The position numbers were made by a program, and so were the translations under genes. Below are positions 32,244 to 42,960 of a DNA stretch of 64,000 nt, one piece after another (the first letter of the stretch is position 1; each line of letters begins with the position of its first letter). The stretch is from Mesostigma viride (Eukaryota; Streptophyta; Mesostigmatophyceae; Mesostigmatales; Mesostigmataceae), in the NCBI GenBank assembly GCA_009746045.1, contig RPFO01000175.1, positions 1,189,001 to 1,253,000 of the forward strand. The letters run 5' to 3'. Below the pieces are notes generated by a model. It was not told the DNA's origin and did no database searches. It saw only the letters and a program-made list of their open reading frames with translations.

Positions 32244-32829
32244 AGGAGTTAACGTAAAGGATTTACGTTAGATGGATAGAGATTGTTACGCTCTTTCCAA
32301 CGGCACCTTGAACGCCTCATTTGGTTAAGGAACGTAAAAGTTATGACGTTTCCTAGGCTGTGCCGACAGTACCCGGCGCGCCACTGTGGGCGCGTACGGA
32401 CACAGGATGTACAAGTGTCACTTTGATAGTCCGCAGGACGTTGACAGGACTTGTACAGGACTTGATGGTCAATTGATAGGTAGGCGCACTGTAGCGCGCC
32501 AGGACCTATGAGACAATTGATGCTGAGTAGTATACGGATAGGTCCACAGGACTAGCCGTATGGACAATTGATAGATCTGCGCGCCAAAGGCGTGCCAGAG
32601 TCTGTGTAATCAATTGATTGACAGTTCAGCTGTGACAGTGCAGCTGAATACTTGGACGCGTCCCTAGCAAGCTATATGAGTGACTTGGTCACACTGGGGC
32701 GCTAGTTCTTGCGTGCACGTTCTCTTGGCACTGCGACCCTGTCGTCTGTGCTGCGTGCAGTCTTGGAAGTGACGTGACTTACGTCTGTGTTTCCTGATTA
32801 TTAATAAAGGCAACTTCCTGCAAGAGCCA
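32244..32829 (+). repeat. 5' LTR of element D
   Basis: It starts (A/T)GGAGTTAACGTAAAGGATT and ends CTGCAAGAGCCA. A GCTATATGAG box near 32671 and AATAAA at 32803-32808 are plausible promoter and poly(A) signals. It is nearly identical to 39454-40039 except for a 13-base cluster of changes at 32688-32700. Confidence 0.92.
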
Positions 32830-32845
32830 TGGATTCCCTCGGTGG
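32830..32845 (+). promoter_or_regulatory. Putative primer-binding site of element D
   Basis: TGGATTCCCTCGGTGG follows the LTR CCA end directly. It begins with TGG, as a tRNA-primed site should. The tRNA is not identified. Confidence 0.5.
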
Positions 32846-33597
32846 TAAACTCTCATTCAACTCGTATTACACGCTCTGTCAAAAAGATGCCAAATTCGGA
32901 AGAATTTCGGATTCCGGACGATGAGGAAATAGCCGCTCCGCCGGCTGGTTCTTCGTCAAGACCGACGGTGCCGTCGTGGCAGCAATTGCTCGACGAAGTA
33001 ACGGTCTCGCTCGACGAGCTTCATCGTCAGCAGCGTGCAGCTCACGCATTGCTCGGGGATAACCCCGAGGACCCCGATTTGCCAGCACTGGTGCCGGCAA
33101 TCCGCAACCTGTTGGACCAGATTCGAAACATTTTATCGACATTTACGGTCCAGGTGCGGGGAGGTTTGCGGTCGGTGACCGAAGTCACGACTGCCATTGA
33201 GGAGTTGGACAACGTCCTCTCTTCACTCACCGGTTACCAGAGAAACCTGCAAAACTGGGCATCGCTACGCACGGGGGGCGCGCCGGCGGTGTCGACAAAT
33301 TTGTTTCAGGATCTCGCGCTGTTATCGCTGCTCACTCGCGGCGTACGCAGTCGCGAGCGCCAGGTTTTAATTAACCTGGTGGCATTTCTCGCCTCTGTGC
33401 GAGAGTGGATTCCCGCGGGGTGGGAATTATTGACGATCTTTACACATCCTCTGCGCCTCGTCGCGCGTCGGCGCGTCGCAACTTACGCGGCGGGGAGCAC
33501 GCCGGTTTTAATTCATACCGGTGCAGGTCCGGAGCTGGATATGGAGGATCGTGAGTTCGTATACACGTACTGCGACTTCAGGGGCCTTGACTACTAG
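32842..33597 (+). CDS. Unknown ORF upstream of gag in element D (251 residues)
   Basis: The frame begins close to the LTR; the first clear ATG (KKMPNSEEFRIPDDEEIAAP) is at 32887. The protein is predicted helical: LLDEVTVSLDELHRQQRAAH, IRNLLDQIRNILSTF, TTAIEELDNVLSSLTGYQRN, LFQDLALLSLLTRGVRSRER and an acidic end. There is no zinc knuckle and no catalytic motif. It may be an extra structural protein or a divergent N-terminal gag piece. E has instead a very long coiled-coil N-terminal extension on its gag. The frame is intact. Confidence 0.55.
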   Translation: MVNSHSTRITRSVKKMPNSEEFRIPDDEEIAAPPAGSSSRPTVPSWQQLLDEVTVSLDELHRQQRAAHALLGDNPEDPDLPALVPAIRNLLDQIRNILSTFTVQVRGGLRSVTEVTTAIEELDNVLSSLTGYQRNLQNWASLRTGGAPAVSTNLFQDLALLSLLTRGVRSRERQVLINLVAFLASVREWIPAGWELLTIFTHPLRLVARRRVATYAAGSTPVLIHTGAGPELDMEDREFVYTYCDFRGLDY

Positions 33598-33767
33598 TCG
33601 GCCTAATTTTCTTCTGCAGTACTCGTCGACATTTTTTTTGTCGAATTTTCAGCGGCAATTCGCGGGGCGGCAGCGACACCGGCGCAGGCGGCAGTGGCGA
33701 CACAAAAATTTTGTACATATTTTCTGCTGCTTTGTTAAGGTGTTCTTTGAATAGCTGGTAGTGCAGG

Positions 33768-34882
33768 ATGGCTGAGGGACGCCGTAGCAAGGGTCCAGCC
33801 AGTGGGAATAATAATGGGGGTGCTGGTAGTGGAACCGCTCACGTAGATGACGTGGGGCTTACCGGAGAGATTACCAACCTTCCTCACAATAATAATAATG
33901 CACAAGCTATTCATGGCTTTGATCTTACCACACAGGGTCTTTTAATTGTCAATCAGTTGCAGCCTGTAACCTCAGACTCCAAGCCTAAGCAGGCTGAAGA
34001 GTTTGTGGAGGGATTGGAAGGGTTCCCTAGCTTGTACGGTGGTACAAATTACTATCAAATCTGGATAGGCAGTAGCACTTTTGGCAAGTGTACTGACCAG
34101 ATTAAGGACCTAACCAGGGAGTGCAAAAAGGCCAATAAGGCCTGGGCACTGTACGTGGCTGAGCTGAAGGAGCTGCTGGAGGACCAACGAAGAAGGTCGG
34201 CATCCATTGGCAGGACAAGTATCAAGGGTGGGAGGTCAAGGGGGACCTGATCCAGAACTTTCTCAACTATTGTAAGATGGTTGAGGAGGGCAGGGCTCAC
34301 GGCTTTAATGTCGCTGATAACATAGCCCTAACCAACTGGCTCAAGGTTTCTGGGCTGGATAAGGCGACACGTGGCTCCTTAAAAGTCATGTGTGCCCCAC
34401 ACTCTACCCTGAAGGCCTACAAGGTCATCATTAAACAAGCTCTCGAGGCAGAGGAGCTGTTTGAGGGTGGAGTGCCAGCAGTGAAGGCTACCCAGGCAGG
34501 CGGGCGTACCCAGGGTGGCTCCAAGACGTCTGAGGCTGACCGAAGCCAAGGAGGGCGTAGGGGCAACCATCACAAGCGCAAGGGAGATCATTCACCTGAT
34601 TCTGACAGGAGGTCACACTCCAAGTCGGTGTTCAGGCGGGTGGGTGGTCAGCCCAAGCAGGGCAACGCGTCTGACAATGGGGGCAGTGGCCAGGGCAAGT
34701 CCAAGATACAATGCTACCTGTGCAAGGGGTGGGGGCACATCAAGAAGGAGTGTCCCAGCTTCAAGAAGTCCCAGGGCCAGGGCAGCAACAAGAATAACAA
34801 CAACAACAAGAAGAACAACAACAAGTCCCAGGCAGGCCAGCCTTCAAAGGGCAGTCAGCAAGAAGACAACAAGGAGCAGTGA
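33768..34882 (+). pseudogene. gag: Element D gag with zinc knuckle, -1 frame change
   Basis: The first frame starts MAEGRRSKGPASGNNNGGAG and has the copia gag-like EEFVEGLEGFPSLYGGTNYY. It stops at 34250. The sense continues in the -1 frame from about 34175 as GPTKKVGIHWQDKYQGWEVK, FNVADNIALTNWLKVSGLDK, a basic RGGR-type stretch and the knuckle CYLCKGWGHIKKEC (CX2CX4HX4C), ending at TGA 34882. It packages the RNA. One missing G near GGAGGACC explains the shift best; a programmed shift cannot be excluded. The pol frame follows in phase after this TGA. Confidence 0.82.
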
Positions 34883-37800
34883 CTGTCTGAGGCAACCCCT
34901 ACACACCTTAATTCACCCAAGGGGGAGGCCAGGTGCTCCAATGCAGATTTTATATCTGGGCAACAAGAGGGTGATCTCCAGGTTCAGTGTGGCCCCAGGT
35001 CACCTGGAGAGGTACAGGTTCCTATGAAGACGTCCTTGACAGCTGATGCAGCTGTAAGTATGTCTGACCCTATGCATCCTCGTGCTGGGCACGAGGGTGG
35101 ACCTCTCATTTTGAGAGAAACCAATGTACAACCACAGAGGGGTGTGAAGGCCTCTGGTGGTATGCATGTGGTCCCTGCTGGCGGTCCAGGTGTTGGGCAT
35201 GAGCAGGGTGACTCAGGCTCTGAGTCAGAACAGGATGGAAGTCAGCATGGTGATGCTGGACAACCTGACAGCACAGTCCTGACTGTGCCAGGGACTGCTT
35301 CCTCTGTGTACCAGGAGTTGGGTGCCCGAATCCACAACATGTTTGGGCATGCCACTTCTCTGTCAAACAACTTTGCCTTCCGTATGGGCAGGGCACCCCT
35401 TCTTAAGGCGTGTCAGCAAGCTGCCTCACGGTGTAAGTGCCAGTTGTCCTCCAACAAGCCCAGGAAATCACATGCCAAAGCTCTACCTCAGAGCATTGGT
35501 GATCTGCAGTGTGATATCCAACACATCAGGGGCATGCAACTGTTGGTGTGCGTGGACAGGTACACGAAATACAAGGTGCTGGAGCATTTACCTTCTATGA
35601 AGAACAGGTACTTGCTGGCTGCCCTGCAGAATGTAAGAGCCAAGTTTCCTACCACAAGGATCCAGGTGGACATGCAGTTTCAGCATCTCAAGGGTGATCC
35701 TACCCTTCCTGAGTTGCTGGTTACACCTAGGGAGGCTCATGGGCAGCAGGGTGCTATCGAGAGGGCAATCCAGGAGGTCAAGAAATTGATCATCTCTGAA
35801 GACTGGGTACCCTTGTCTGCACCTGCACTTGTCAGGAGTGCATGGCTGAGGAACGTGGAGCAGCAGCTGAACAGCAGGGTTAACTTCTACTATGATGGAG
35901 TTGCTGTCAGCCCAATGGGTCTATATCATGGCCTGTGCCCACCACATGTGCTGGAGGGCTGGAAACATGCTGCACATGTCACCTTTGCCAAGCTGAGGGA
36001 GAAGGACCGGGGTTGGAAGATGCTGGAGCCACAAGTGGGTCAGAAGGTCCTAGCTTGGAAGGAACCTAGCCTTTATGGCAAACGTGGTAGCTGGAGTCCT
36101 GGGGTGGTTACCCAGGTTGATGAAGCTAGCCACGCATGCTTGGTCAGCATGGAGGACGAACCAAAGCATGTACACCGGCTGAGTTGGTCATATGTCAAGC
36201 CTAACCTGATGAATGAGGGCAGTCAGGCACAAGGCTCACAGGATCTGCAGGATTTTCAGGTCCCAGGTGACATCACTGACGCAACGACCACATCTGTTGC
36301 AGGGGAATCTGTCAGCCCTGGCCAGGTTGCAGAGGTACTTGTTGAACAGGCTGCAAGGTCAACAGCTGGGGAGTCAACTGTCAAGCCCAAGGCACTAACC
36401 AAGCCCAGGGGGACAAGTTTGGCTGGATTGATTGGGGCTCTACAAAGGGCCAAGAAGCAGCCCAAGGTAGCCAAGCTCAGGTGGCATGGCAATCTGGGGC
36501 TGGACACTGCCTTAGAGGTAGACACTAATTCTCAGGTCTCCATTATTGGGACCAGGGCTGCAGCAGGGTACAGCATGTCTGAACCCAGCTATCAGTTTGT
36601 GTCTGACTTCAGTGGCGGGGTACACGTGAAGGTACTGGGTGAGGTATTCATTCCTATCCTTGGACAGGACACTGCTTTTTGTGTCTTGGAGGGCTATCAA
36701 GGACCTGCTCTTCTGGGGCAGAATTTCCTATGCCAGGATGGGGTAGTGATCACGTCCTCTCTCCTGACTAAGGAAGGGGCTGGTCAGGTCCCACTGATTA
36801 ATTTCAGGACCACTCACCTATCACGTGCAGTAACCAGGACGGTTAAGCGTGTGCAAGTGTGCCAGGGGCAGGAGCCCTTGGTTGATGACCTCATACTGCC
36901 AGCTGCTAGTCATCCAAGCAGTTTGGGCATTGGTCCTCACTCACTTGCTGGACACAGCCCTATCAACTACCAAGGCCTGGTGAAGCTCATGTCCTCTCCC
37001 ATTATGTGTCCCCAGGTCACACTGGGTCTGATTAAATCTGGGGAGGACTGGATCTCCAAGAAATGCGTGGAACCTGTCAATGACCTGCCTCCTGCACGAC
37101 GTCTACTCAAGCTCAAGTTTGTCATCAAGATGAAGGAGGTGGACGGGGTCAAGGTACCACATGTCAGGCCAGTGCTGAATGAGTTCAAGGGTACTGGTGA
37201 GTGCACTGCTGAGGAGTTGTATACCCCTGGCATGCTGCATGATACTTGGAGGCTGCTGCTGTGTGTCTTTCTAGGCCTTCTCAACAAGGGCTTGGACTAT
37301 GGCTCAGTGGTGATAGACTTCAAGAGGGCATTTCTGGAGGGTGATGCAGATGTGGCACAGGAAAAGTGGGAGGGCAAGACGCCTTTCTATGTTAGGGTGC
37401 CTGCTGTATGGAAAAGGGACATCCACACGGAGTTCCTTAAAATCCTCAAGGGCCTGGAGGGCCTGAGGTCAAGTCCAATAATCTGGAGGGAGACTCTCAA
37501 CCGTTTCCTGAAGGAGCATTGCAACTTGAAGGTCTCTCCTGTAGACCCCTGTCTGTTTCTGGGGCAATGGGAAGGCCTGCCAGTGTATGCTTCGCTGCAC
37601 GGGGATGACCTACATCTGATAGCTCCCACGTCGTGGCTTAAGGAGCTGATCTCCATCATTAAGTCCAAGTTTCCTCTGGGTAGGGAGCAATGGCAGGTGG
37701 AGAATGAGCCTCTGCTGTTTGTGGGCATGGAGGCCACACTGGTGAAGAAGGGGGGGAGTGGCGTATGCTGCTGGTGGGGGGCAATGACTATCAAGAGACC

Positions 37801-38508
37801 CTCATTAGCAAGCTTCCTCCAACCATCACACAGGCACTGTGTCCCATGGTGAGGGGCATGGTTGCTTGGGTGGCAGGCATTTCCAGGCCAGACCTTATGG
37901 TCATAGCCAGGTTGCCTGATGACATGCTGGTGGAGCTAGGGTCTGCCAAGGTGGCTGATCAGGTCAGGGCTTCATCTGGCATTCTGTTGTCTGCAGTGGA
38001 TTTATCACAACCCATTTGCATGGAGCTGTATGTGGATAGCTCAATGGACAGCAGGCAGGTCTCCAAGGTCAGGGGCAGGGCTGCAGGGCTCTTTGTGCTC
38101 AGACAGGAAGGCCTGGGGAGTTTGGTGAGCTGGTTTAGTCGCCTGCACAAACGGGTGGCTGTCAGCAGTGATGTGGCAGAATGCAGGGCTATTTGTGAAG
38201 GCATTCACACAAGCCTTTATCTGAAGGAGTTGCTTCATCAGATGACTTCTAACACTCCTTGGCCACTTCAGGTTACCACTCTTCTAAAAACAGACTCCAT
38301 GGGGATGGTGCAGTTTGTGCACAGGCAGATGGCCAGAAGTAGGGACTTGGATTATCTCCTTCTTAAGGAGTTGTCCTCCTTGGCCAATATTGAGCATATC
38401 CCTGGGGTTGACAATCCTGCTGATGCTTTGACCAAGCTAGTGCAGAAGGCAGCAGTGCAATACAAGGTTCTTCAGTCTCTGATGGACCCATCTCAGCAAG
38501 CTGTCTAA
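34883..38508 (+). pseudogene. pol: Element D pol: INT-PR-RT-RNase H with unusual order
   Basis: The frame is open without a stop from just after gag TGA 34882; the first ATG is at 35024. Integrase comes first: HNMFGHATSL...CKC zinc-like part, then LQCDIQHI, IQVDMQFQHL and GAIERAIQEVKKL as D, D and E. A retropepsin-like domain follows near 36480-36830: LEVDTNSQVSIIG, a glycine-rich flap and PALLGQNFLCQDGVVI. RT comes next: LKLKFVIKMKEVDG, VIDFKRAFLEGDADVAQ, LRSSPIIWRETLNRFL and ASLHGDDLHLIAP. At a run of seven G near 37750 the frame changes by -1 into RNase H (MLLVGGNDYQETL, VSWFSRLHKRVAVSSDVAEC, NPADALTKL), ending at 38508. So the order is INT-PR-RT-RH, and the copy needs one frame change. 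Confidence 0.9.
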
Positions 38509-39453
38509 GCTGGTGCATGGTTATAGGGCATTGGAGAGCAGATTGTGTGGTAGTGTCAGCATTGTGACTGGCATAATACCTGTATTTTAGTCTGTACTAA
38601 GGCTCATGGACCATGGTACACTCACTCTGATTTTAATCAGGATACAGCCAGGTTTTGGCTGGGGTTCATGCTGTTGACTACACAAGGTTGACAGGTCCAT
38701 TACAGACCATGTATTCTATTTTAAAAGAAATGTATATTTGTACATACTCTCACAATGGTCTGGGAACCTTTATTCTGGGGTTTATAGGGCGGGGTTCGAT
38801 TCCCTGGTATTATGTTTCTACAAGCTGGCCTGTTCAGGTGTTTGCCTGTTCAGACTTCCCTAGTTCCCCAGGGCAGGATTTAATTGTTGCCTATGTGTTT
38901 CATTTTGTCATTTGTTTGCTGTGGCAGTTTACCATCTGGCAAGTAGACGGGCGCCGTAAGACGGGCGCCAATAGACCCCTGTTGAGAGAATGACAGGCAA
39001 ACTATTGTAATACGCCTTACTTTGTCAAGTGGTATTTTAATTGTCATGGATTTATTGTACTTATATTGAATATGTACTGGGTTTTATGGGATTAGTATCT
39101 GGGATTAATGTAACTCACCGCCAGAAGGTCATTGTACTGGAGGCTCTACCGAGGTGATGGGATTAATTCCTGGAGAAGACCTCATAGAATTAACCTGTAT
39201 GTATTTAATTTTGTGTGCTTCTAATATCTGGTGGTACTCTGTAATGCCACTTCCATAGGTTTTCTCCATTTCTCATGAAATGGTTTTCCCTGTGGCAGAT
39301 CTGTTTCTTTTCCAGTTCCTTAAAAGAAAGGGCTGGGGGAATGGCATTGGCCATTAAAGACATCTGTTCAAGCTTCAAGCTGGAGTGAAGGACATTTCAA
39401 GCTACTTCAAGGGTCCCTGGCAGGGGATGTGATCCCTAAAGAAAAGAAGGGAT
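38509..39453 (+). other. 3' untranslated part of element D
   Basis: 945 bases without a supported gene. GGTTCGATTCC at 38797-38807 fits a pol III B box. Purine-rich AAAGAAAAGAAGGGAT directly before the LTR is the likely polypurine tract. Confidence 0.5.
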
Positions 39454-40039
39454 TGGAGTTAACGTAAAGGATTTACGTTAGATGGATAGAGATTGTTACG
39501 CTCTTTCCAACGGCACCTTGAACGCCTCATTTGGTTAAGGAACGTAAAAGTTATGACGTTTCCTAGGCTGTGCCGACAGTACCCGGCGCGCCACTGTGGG
39601 CGCGTACGGACACAGGATGTACAAGTGTCACTTTGATAGTCCGCAGGACGTTGACAGGACTTGTACAGGACTTGATGGTCAATTGATAGGTAGGCGCACT
39701 GTAGCGCGCCAGGACCTATGAGACAATTGATGCTGAGTAGTATACGGATAGGTCCACAGGACTAGCCGTATGGACAATTGATAGATCTGCGCGCCAAAGG
39801 CGTGCCAGAGTCTGTGTAATCAATTGATTGACAGTTCAGCTGTGACAGTGCAGCTGAATACTTGGACGCGTCCCTAGCAAGCTATATGAGTGACTTGTTA
39901 GCTCTAGGACGCTAGTTCTTGCGTGCACGTTCTCTTGGCACTGCGACCCTGTCGTCTGTGCTGCGTGCAGTCTTGGAAGTGACGTGACTTACGTCTGTGT
40001 TTCCTGATTATTAATAAAGGCAACTTCCTGCAAGAACCA
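39454..40039 (+). repeat. 3' LTR of element D
   Basis: 586 bp, TGGAGTTAACG...CAAGAACCA. Paired with 32244-32829. Confidence 0.93.
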
Positions 40040-40065
40040 TGGCGGAATTCGTGGCATTCTTACCC

Positions 40066-42192
40066 TCACAACTCCAGGGTGACCTGCCCCACCCCAGTCA
40101 CGCTCAACCTCCCAGCTGAGATGACAACTCCAGGGTATGAGACAAATGGTTCCCCCAGCAGTGCATTCCCCTTGTAGCCCTCTACTACCTGGAAGGGAGT
40201 GGGCACACCCAGAATGGGAATTAGCACTTGGCCTTTGACTGCCATTTTTGTTTTGCCTGAAAAATCTGACACTCTAGCCCAGGGCGAGCGTTGCAGACTT
40301 AGGCCAGATACAGCTTGTGCACTGATGATGCTCACCTGTGCCTGTGTGTCTACTGCCAGAATACTGGGATCCTGGTTAGATTCACCCACAGCATTGACTT
40401 GTGCTGCACCTGCTGCCATTTGTGCCTTGGCAGTGTGTGCTCTATGTAGAGCTTTTAGAGCCTCAGCAAATTTATTCCTGGGGACAACAGGATCTGCTGC
40501 TTCGCGTGGCTGTTCCTGAGATGAGGGAGGAGCGACCTGCTGCTCATCCAGGGCACGTTCCTCCTGCCCAGTTGGACCAGTGGGCTGTGGTGGGGCTGCA
40601 CCACTGAGGAACACAGGAGCGTCTATGGTTGTGTTGCTTGCATCAGCTATGTCCCTAGCCAATTCACTGGGTGAGACCAACCCACCAGACTGAGGCTCTG
40701 AATCCATGTCCAAGAATTCTACCCCTGACACGTCTGCCAAAGGAGGGTAATAAAGCTTCAGTCTATGCTTGCCAACCATTCGCTCTCTGTGATGCTGAAT
40801 AGTCACCGTGTCACCTGTTTCTGACAACCTGATGATTTCAGCTGGACCATGCCATCTACCAGAGTGGGCTTTGTTCCCTTCCCCCTCCCTATAGTAGAGT
40901 ACCTGATCCCCCACTTCAAACACAGGCCTGGCATTACTCTTATCCTTTTTTGCCAGCAACTTGGCCAAGTGTTGCCTTTGCGTGTTGTAGTGGTCTAGTA
41001 CCTCCTGAGAGTAGCTACCTGATTGCAGGCCAATTGATGTGATTTCACCAAAAGGAGAAGACATGAGGGGCTTGGTGTTCAGAGTTCTGCACACCTCAGC
41101 TGCCCACGCTGTCCTATCAGCATAGCTCCCAGACTCTGCTGTCCTGGACTCATTTTTCTTTATGAGGTCCCTGATAGCACGCATGGTACGTTCAATCATC
41201 CCCTGGCGTTCATGATCTTGAGCCCCAGCAATGTCTATCTTGGGCAGATCAGGATAATCTTGTATCCACGTGAACTGCTGATCCAGCATTAATTTTTCCT
41301 GAGGATGATACCGTGCTAGTGCAATCAGCAGGGCTCTGTGCAGTTGTTCATTGGCCATGCCTGGCAAGGGTTCTATCACCACAAACCTAGACCAGGCATC
41401 TTTTAGGACCAAGTAATACACCGTGTCCTTCACCACGTGTATCACATCCCCTACTAGCTTTCCTCTAGCCAGTGGTGGGGTGGCCACATGCCATCTCTTG
41501 GGTTTAGGTGCATGCAGTTGGCACGCTTCACAGTGCTTCCTGACATGCCTGCACATCTGTTCCAGGTCACGGCCATCAATTTTGTTGGCCAGCCTTTCTG
41601 CCACTGCCTCATGCCCCATTGCCTTGTGTAGCTGTTGGGCTAACCTGGCATAGGAGATAACCTTATCTGCTGCTGCATCTAAGGAGGCTATAGTGGGATC
41701 TTGGGCCACCTGTGCTAACGTCATGTCATAAGCCAGGTCCCAATCCACTTCCTCACTGTCAGGCAACACAGAGCAAATAGAAGGTACACGGCCATTGAGA
41801 AACCAGGGTACAGGAGACTTACAGTCGTCCTGAGTGCTGGCTTGTTTTGTGGGGCGCCCCGTCGAGGCTCCCTTCCTGGGCTTGTTGCAGCGTCCCCCTG
41901 CAGGTAACGGGTGGCGGGGCTCCCAGCAACCTGGGCACACATCCACATCAGATCCAAGTTCGGGTTTGCCCTTCCAGCAATCATCCCTCTCATGCCCCTT
42001 GCATGAGCACCTGGTGCAGTACAGGGTGGAGTCATGAGGCTTACCTTTCTGACTAGGCCCCTGGGAGGGCCCGGCCTTACTGCCTGGGTTCCCCTTTCCC
42101 CCCTTGTCTGATTTCCCCTGCTGCTTGGATGACCCCCCTGCCTTCTTACCTTGCTGGGGACCCTTGAACACCGCCTTGACCTGAGCTACCAC
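40066..42192 (-). CDS. pol: Element E pol N-terminal part: zinc knuckle, integrase, then protease
   Basis: In phase upstream of the ATG the frame is open to the G10 run near 42236. It begins with a lysine-rich stretch and a knuckle CTRCSCKGHERDDC. The integrase follows: HHCC-like LHKAMGHEA...HCEAC, then VGDVIHVV, LMLDQQFTW and GMIERTMRAIRDL as D, D and E. A C-terminal integrase part has VGDQVLYYREGEGN and GRWHGPAEIIRL. Only after this comes a retropepsin-like domain (near 40090-40360): ILAVDTQAQVSIISAQAV, an SDFSGKTKMAVKGQ flap and NALLGEPFVSYPGVVI. The frame ends TGA next to the D insertion. Protease after integrase is the same order as in D; a standard copia has the protease first. Confidence 0.9.
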   Translation of the reverse strand: MVAQVKAVFKGPQQGKKAGGSSKQQGKSDKGGKGNPGSKAGPSQGPSQKGKPHDSTLYCTRCSCKGHERDDCWKGKPELGSDVDVCPGCWEPRHPLPAGGRCNKPRKGASTGRPTKQASTQDDCKSPVPWFLNGRVPSICSVLPDSEEVDWDLAYDMTLAQVAQDPTIASLDAAADKVISYARLAQQLHKAMGHEAVAERLANKIDGRDLEQMCRHVRKHCEACQLHAPKPKRWHVATPPLARGKLVGDVIHVVKDTVYYLVLKDAWSRFVVIEPLPGMANEQLHRALLIALARYHPQEKLMLDQQFTWIQDYPDLPKIDIAGAQDHERQGMIERTMRAIRDLIKKNESRTAESGSYADRTAWAAEVCRTLNTKPLMSSPFGEITSIGLQSGSYSQEVLDHYNTQRQHLAKLLAKKDKSNARPVFEVGDQVLYYREGEGNKAHSGRWHGPAEIIRLSETGDTVTIQHHRERMVGKHRLKLYYPPLADVSGVEFLDMDSEPQSGGLVSPSELARDIADASNTTIDAPVFLSGAAPPQPTGPTGQEERALDEQQVAPPSSQEQPREAADPVVPRNKFAEALKALHRAHTAKAQMAAGAAQVNAVGESNQDPSILAVDTQAQVSIISAQAVSGLSLQRSPWARVSDFSGKTKMAVKGQVLIPILGVPTPFQVVEGYKGNALLGEPFVSYPGVVISAGRLSVTGVGQVTLEL

Positions 42193-42928
42193 CTCCTTGA
42201 TGAGCTTCTTCCTGCTAGGACCTGCACCGTCCTGACCCCCCCCCCTTGGACCTTGTTAACCTTGGGTTCCTTGACAGTTGAGAAGGGTTCTAGGCTCTGC
42301 TGAATGAACAACATGGCCCCCCTAAAATCATCCCACTTGTCTTTAAGGCCAGCCAGCAGAACTGCATTGGTGTTCTTGTCCAGCTCAGCTTTGGTGAGCC
42401 ACTGATGGATCAGGTACTTAGAGTTGAGTTTCTTCAACTCCTCGTCCCTGTCTATGTACAGGACATACTGTTTGTTGTCACGTACGTAGTCAGACTTGTT
42501 GACTTTGTACGAGGCCAACCAGTTGAACCCCTTGAGAGCCTGCAGGTGTTCCCCCTTGGTCAACAGCCCTTTTAGGTCTGCTATGAATTCTGTGAAGATT
42601 TGCACCTCCTCAGCCCCAGGTGTGCTGGCCCTCCTCTCATACATCTGGACCATTTGTTTTATGCTAGGTGCAGATTGGTGGATCGTGTTAGACACCCTAA
42701 GAGCAGGAAACCAATCACGGATGTTATCATGGGACCAGGAATGTTCTATCTTGAAAAGAAACTCAAGTGCATCCTCCTGCACAAATCCCTCAGCTAGACC
42801 TGGGAAGGTAATCCTATCTTCCCTACGGGATGCATCAAACCTGGGTCGCTGTGGTACAGCGACAGCCGCTTGTGGTTGAGGTTGCTGCTGCTGCTGCTGC
42901 TGCTGCGGTTGCTGTTGCTGATGCTGCC

Positions 42929-42960
<32 letters not shown>

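Larger units (their letters stand above)
32244..40039 (+). mobile_element. Copia element D nested in E
   Basis: A 7.8-kb element in the opposite orientation to E with 586-bp LTRs (first base A in the left copy, T in the right; both end CCA). Order: unknown ORF, gag, INT-PR-RT-RH. It splits the pol of E. I found no 5-bp duplication (flanks GGTCC and TGGCG), so one end may have changed after insertion or recombination may have joined two copies. Confidence 0.88.
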
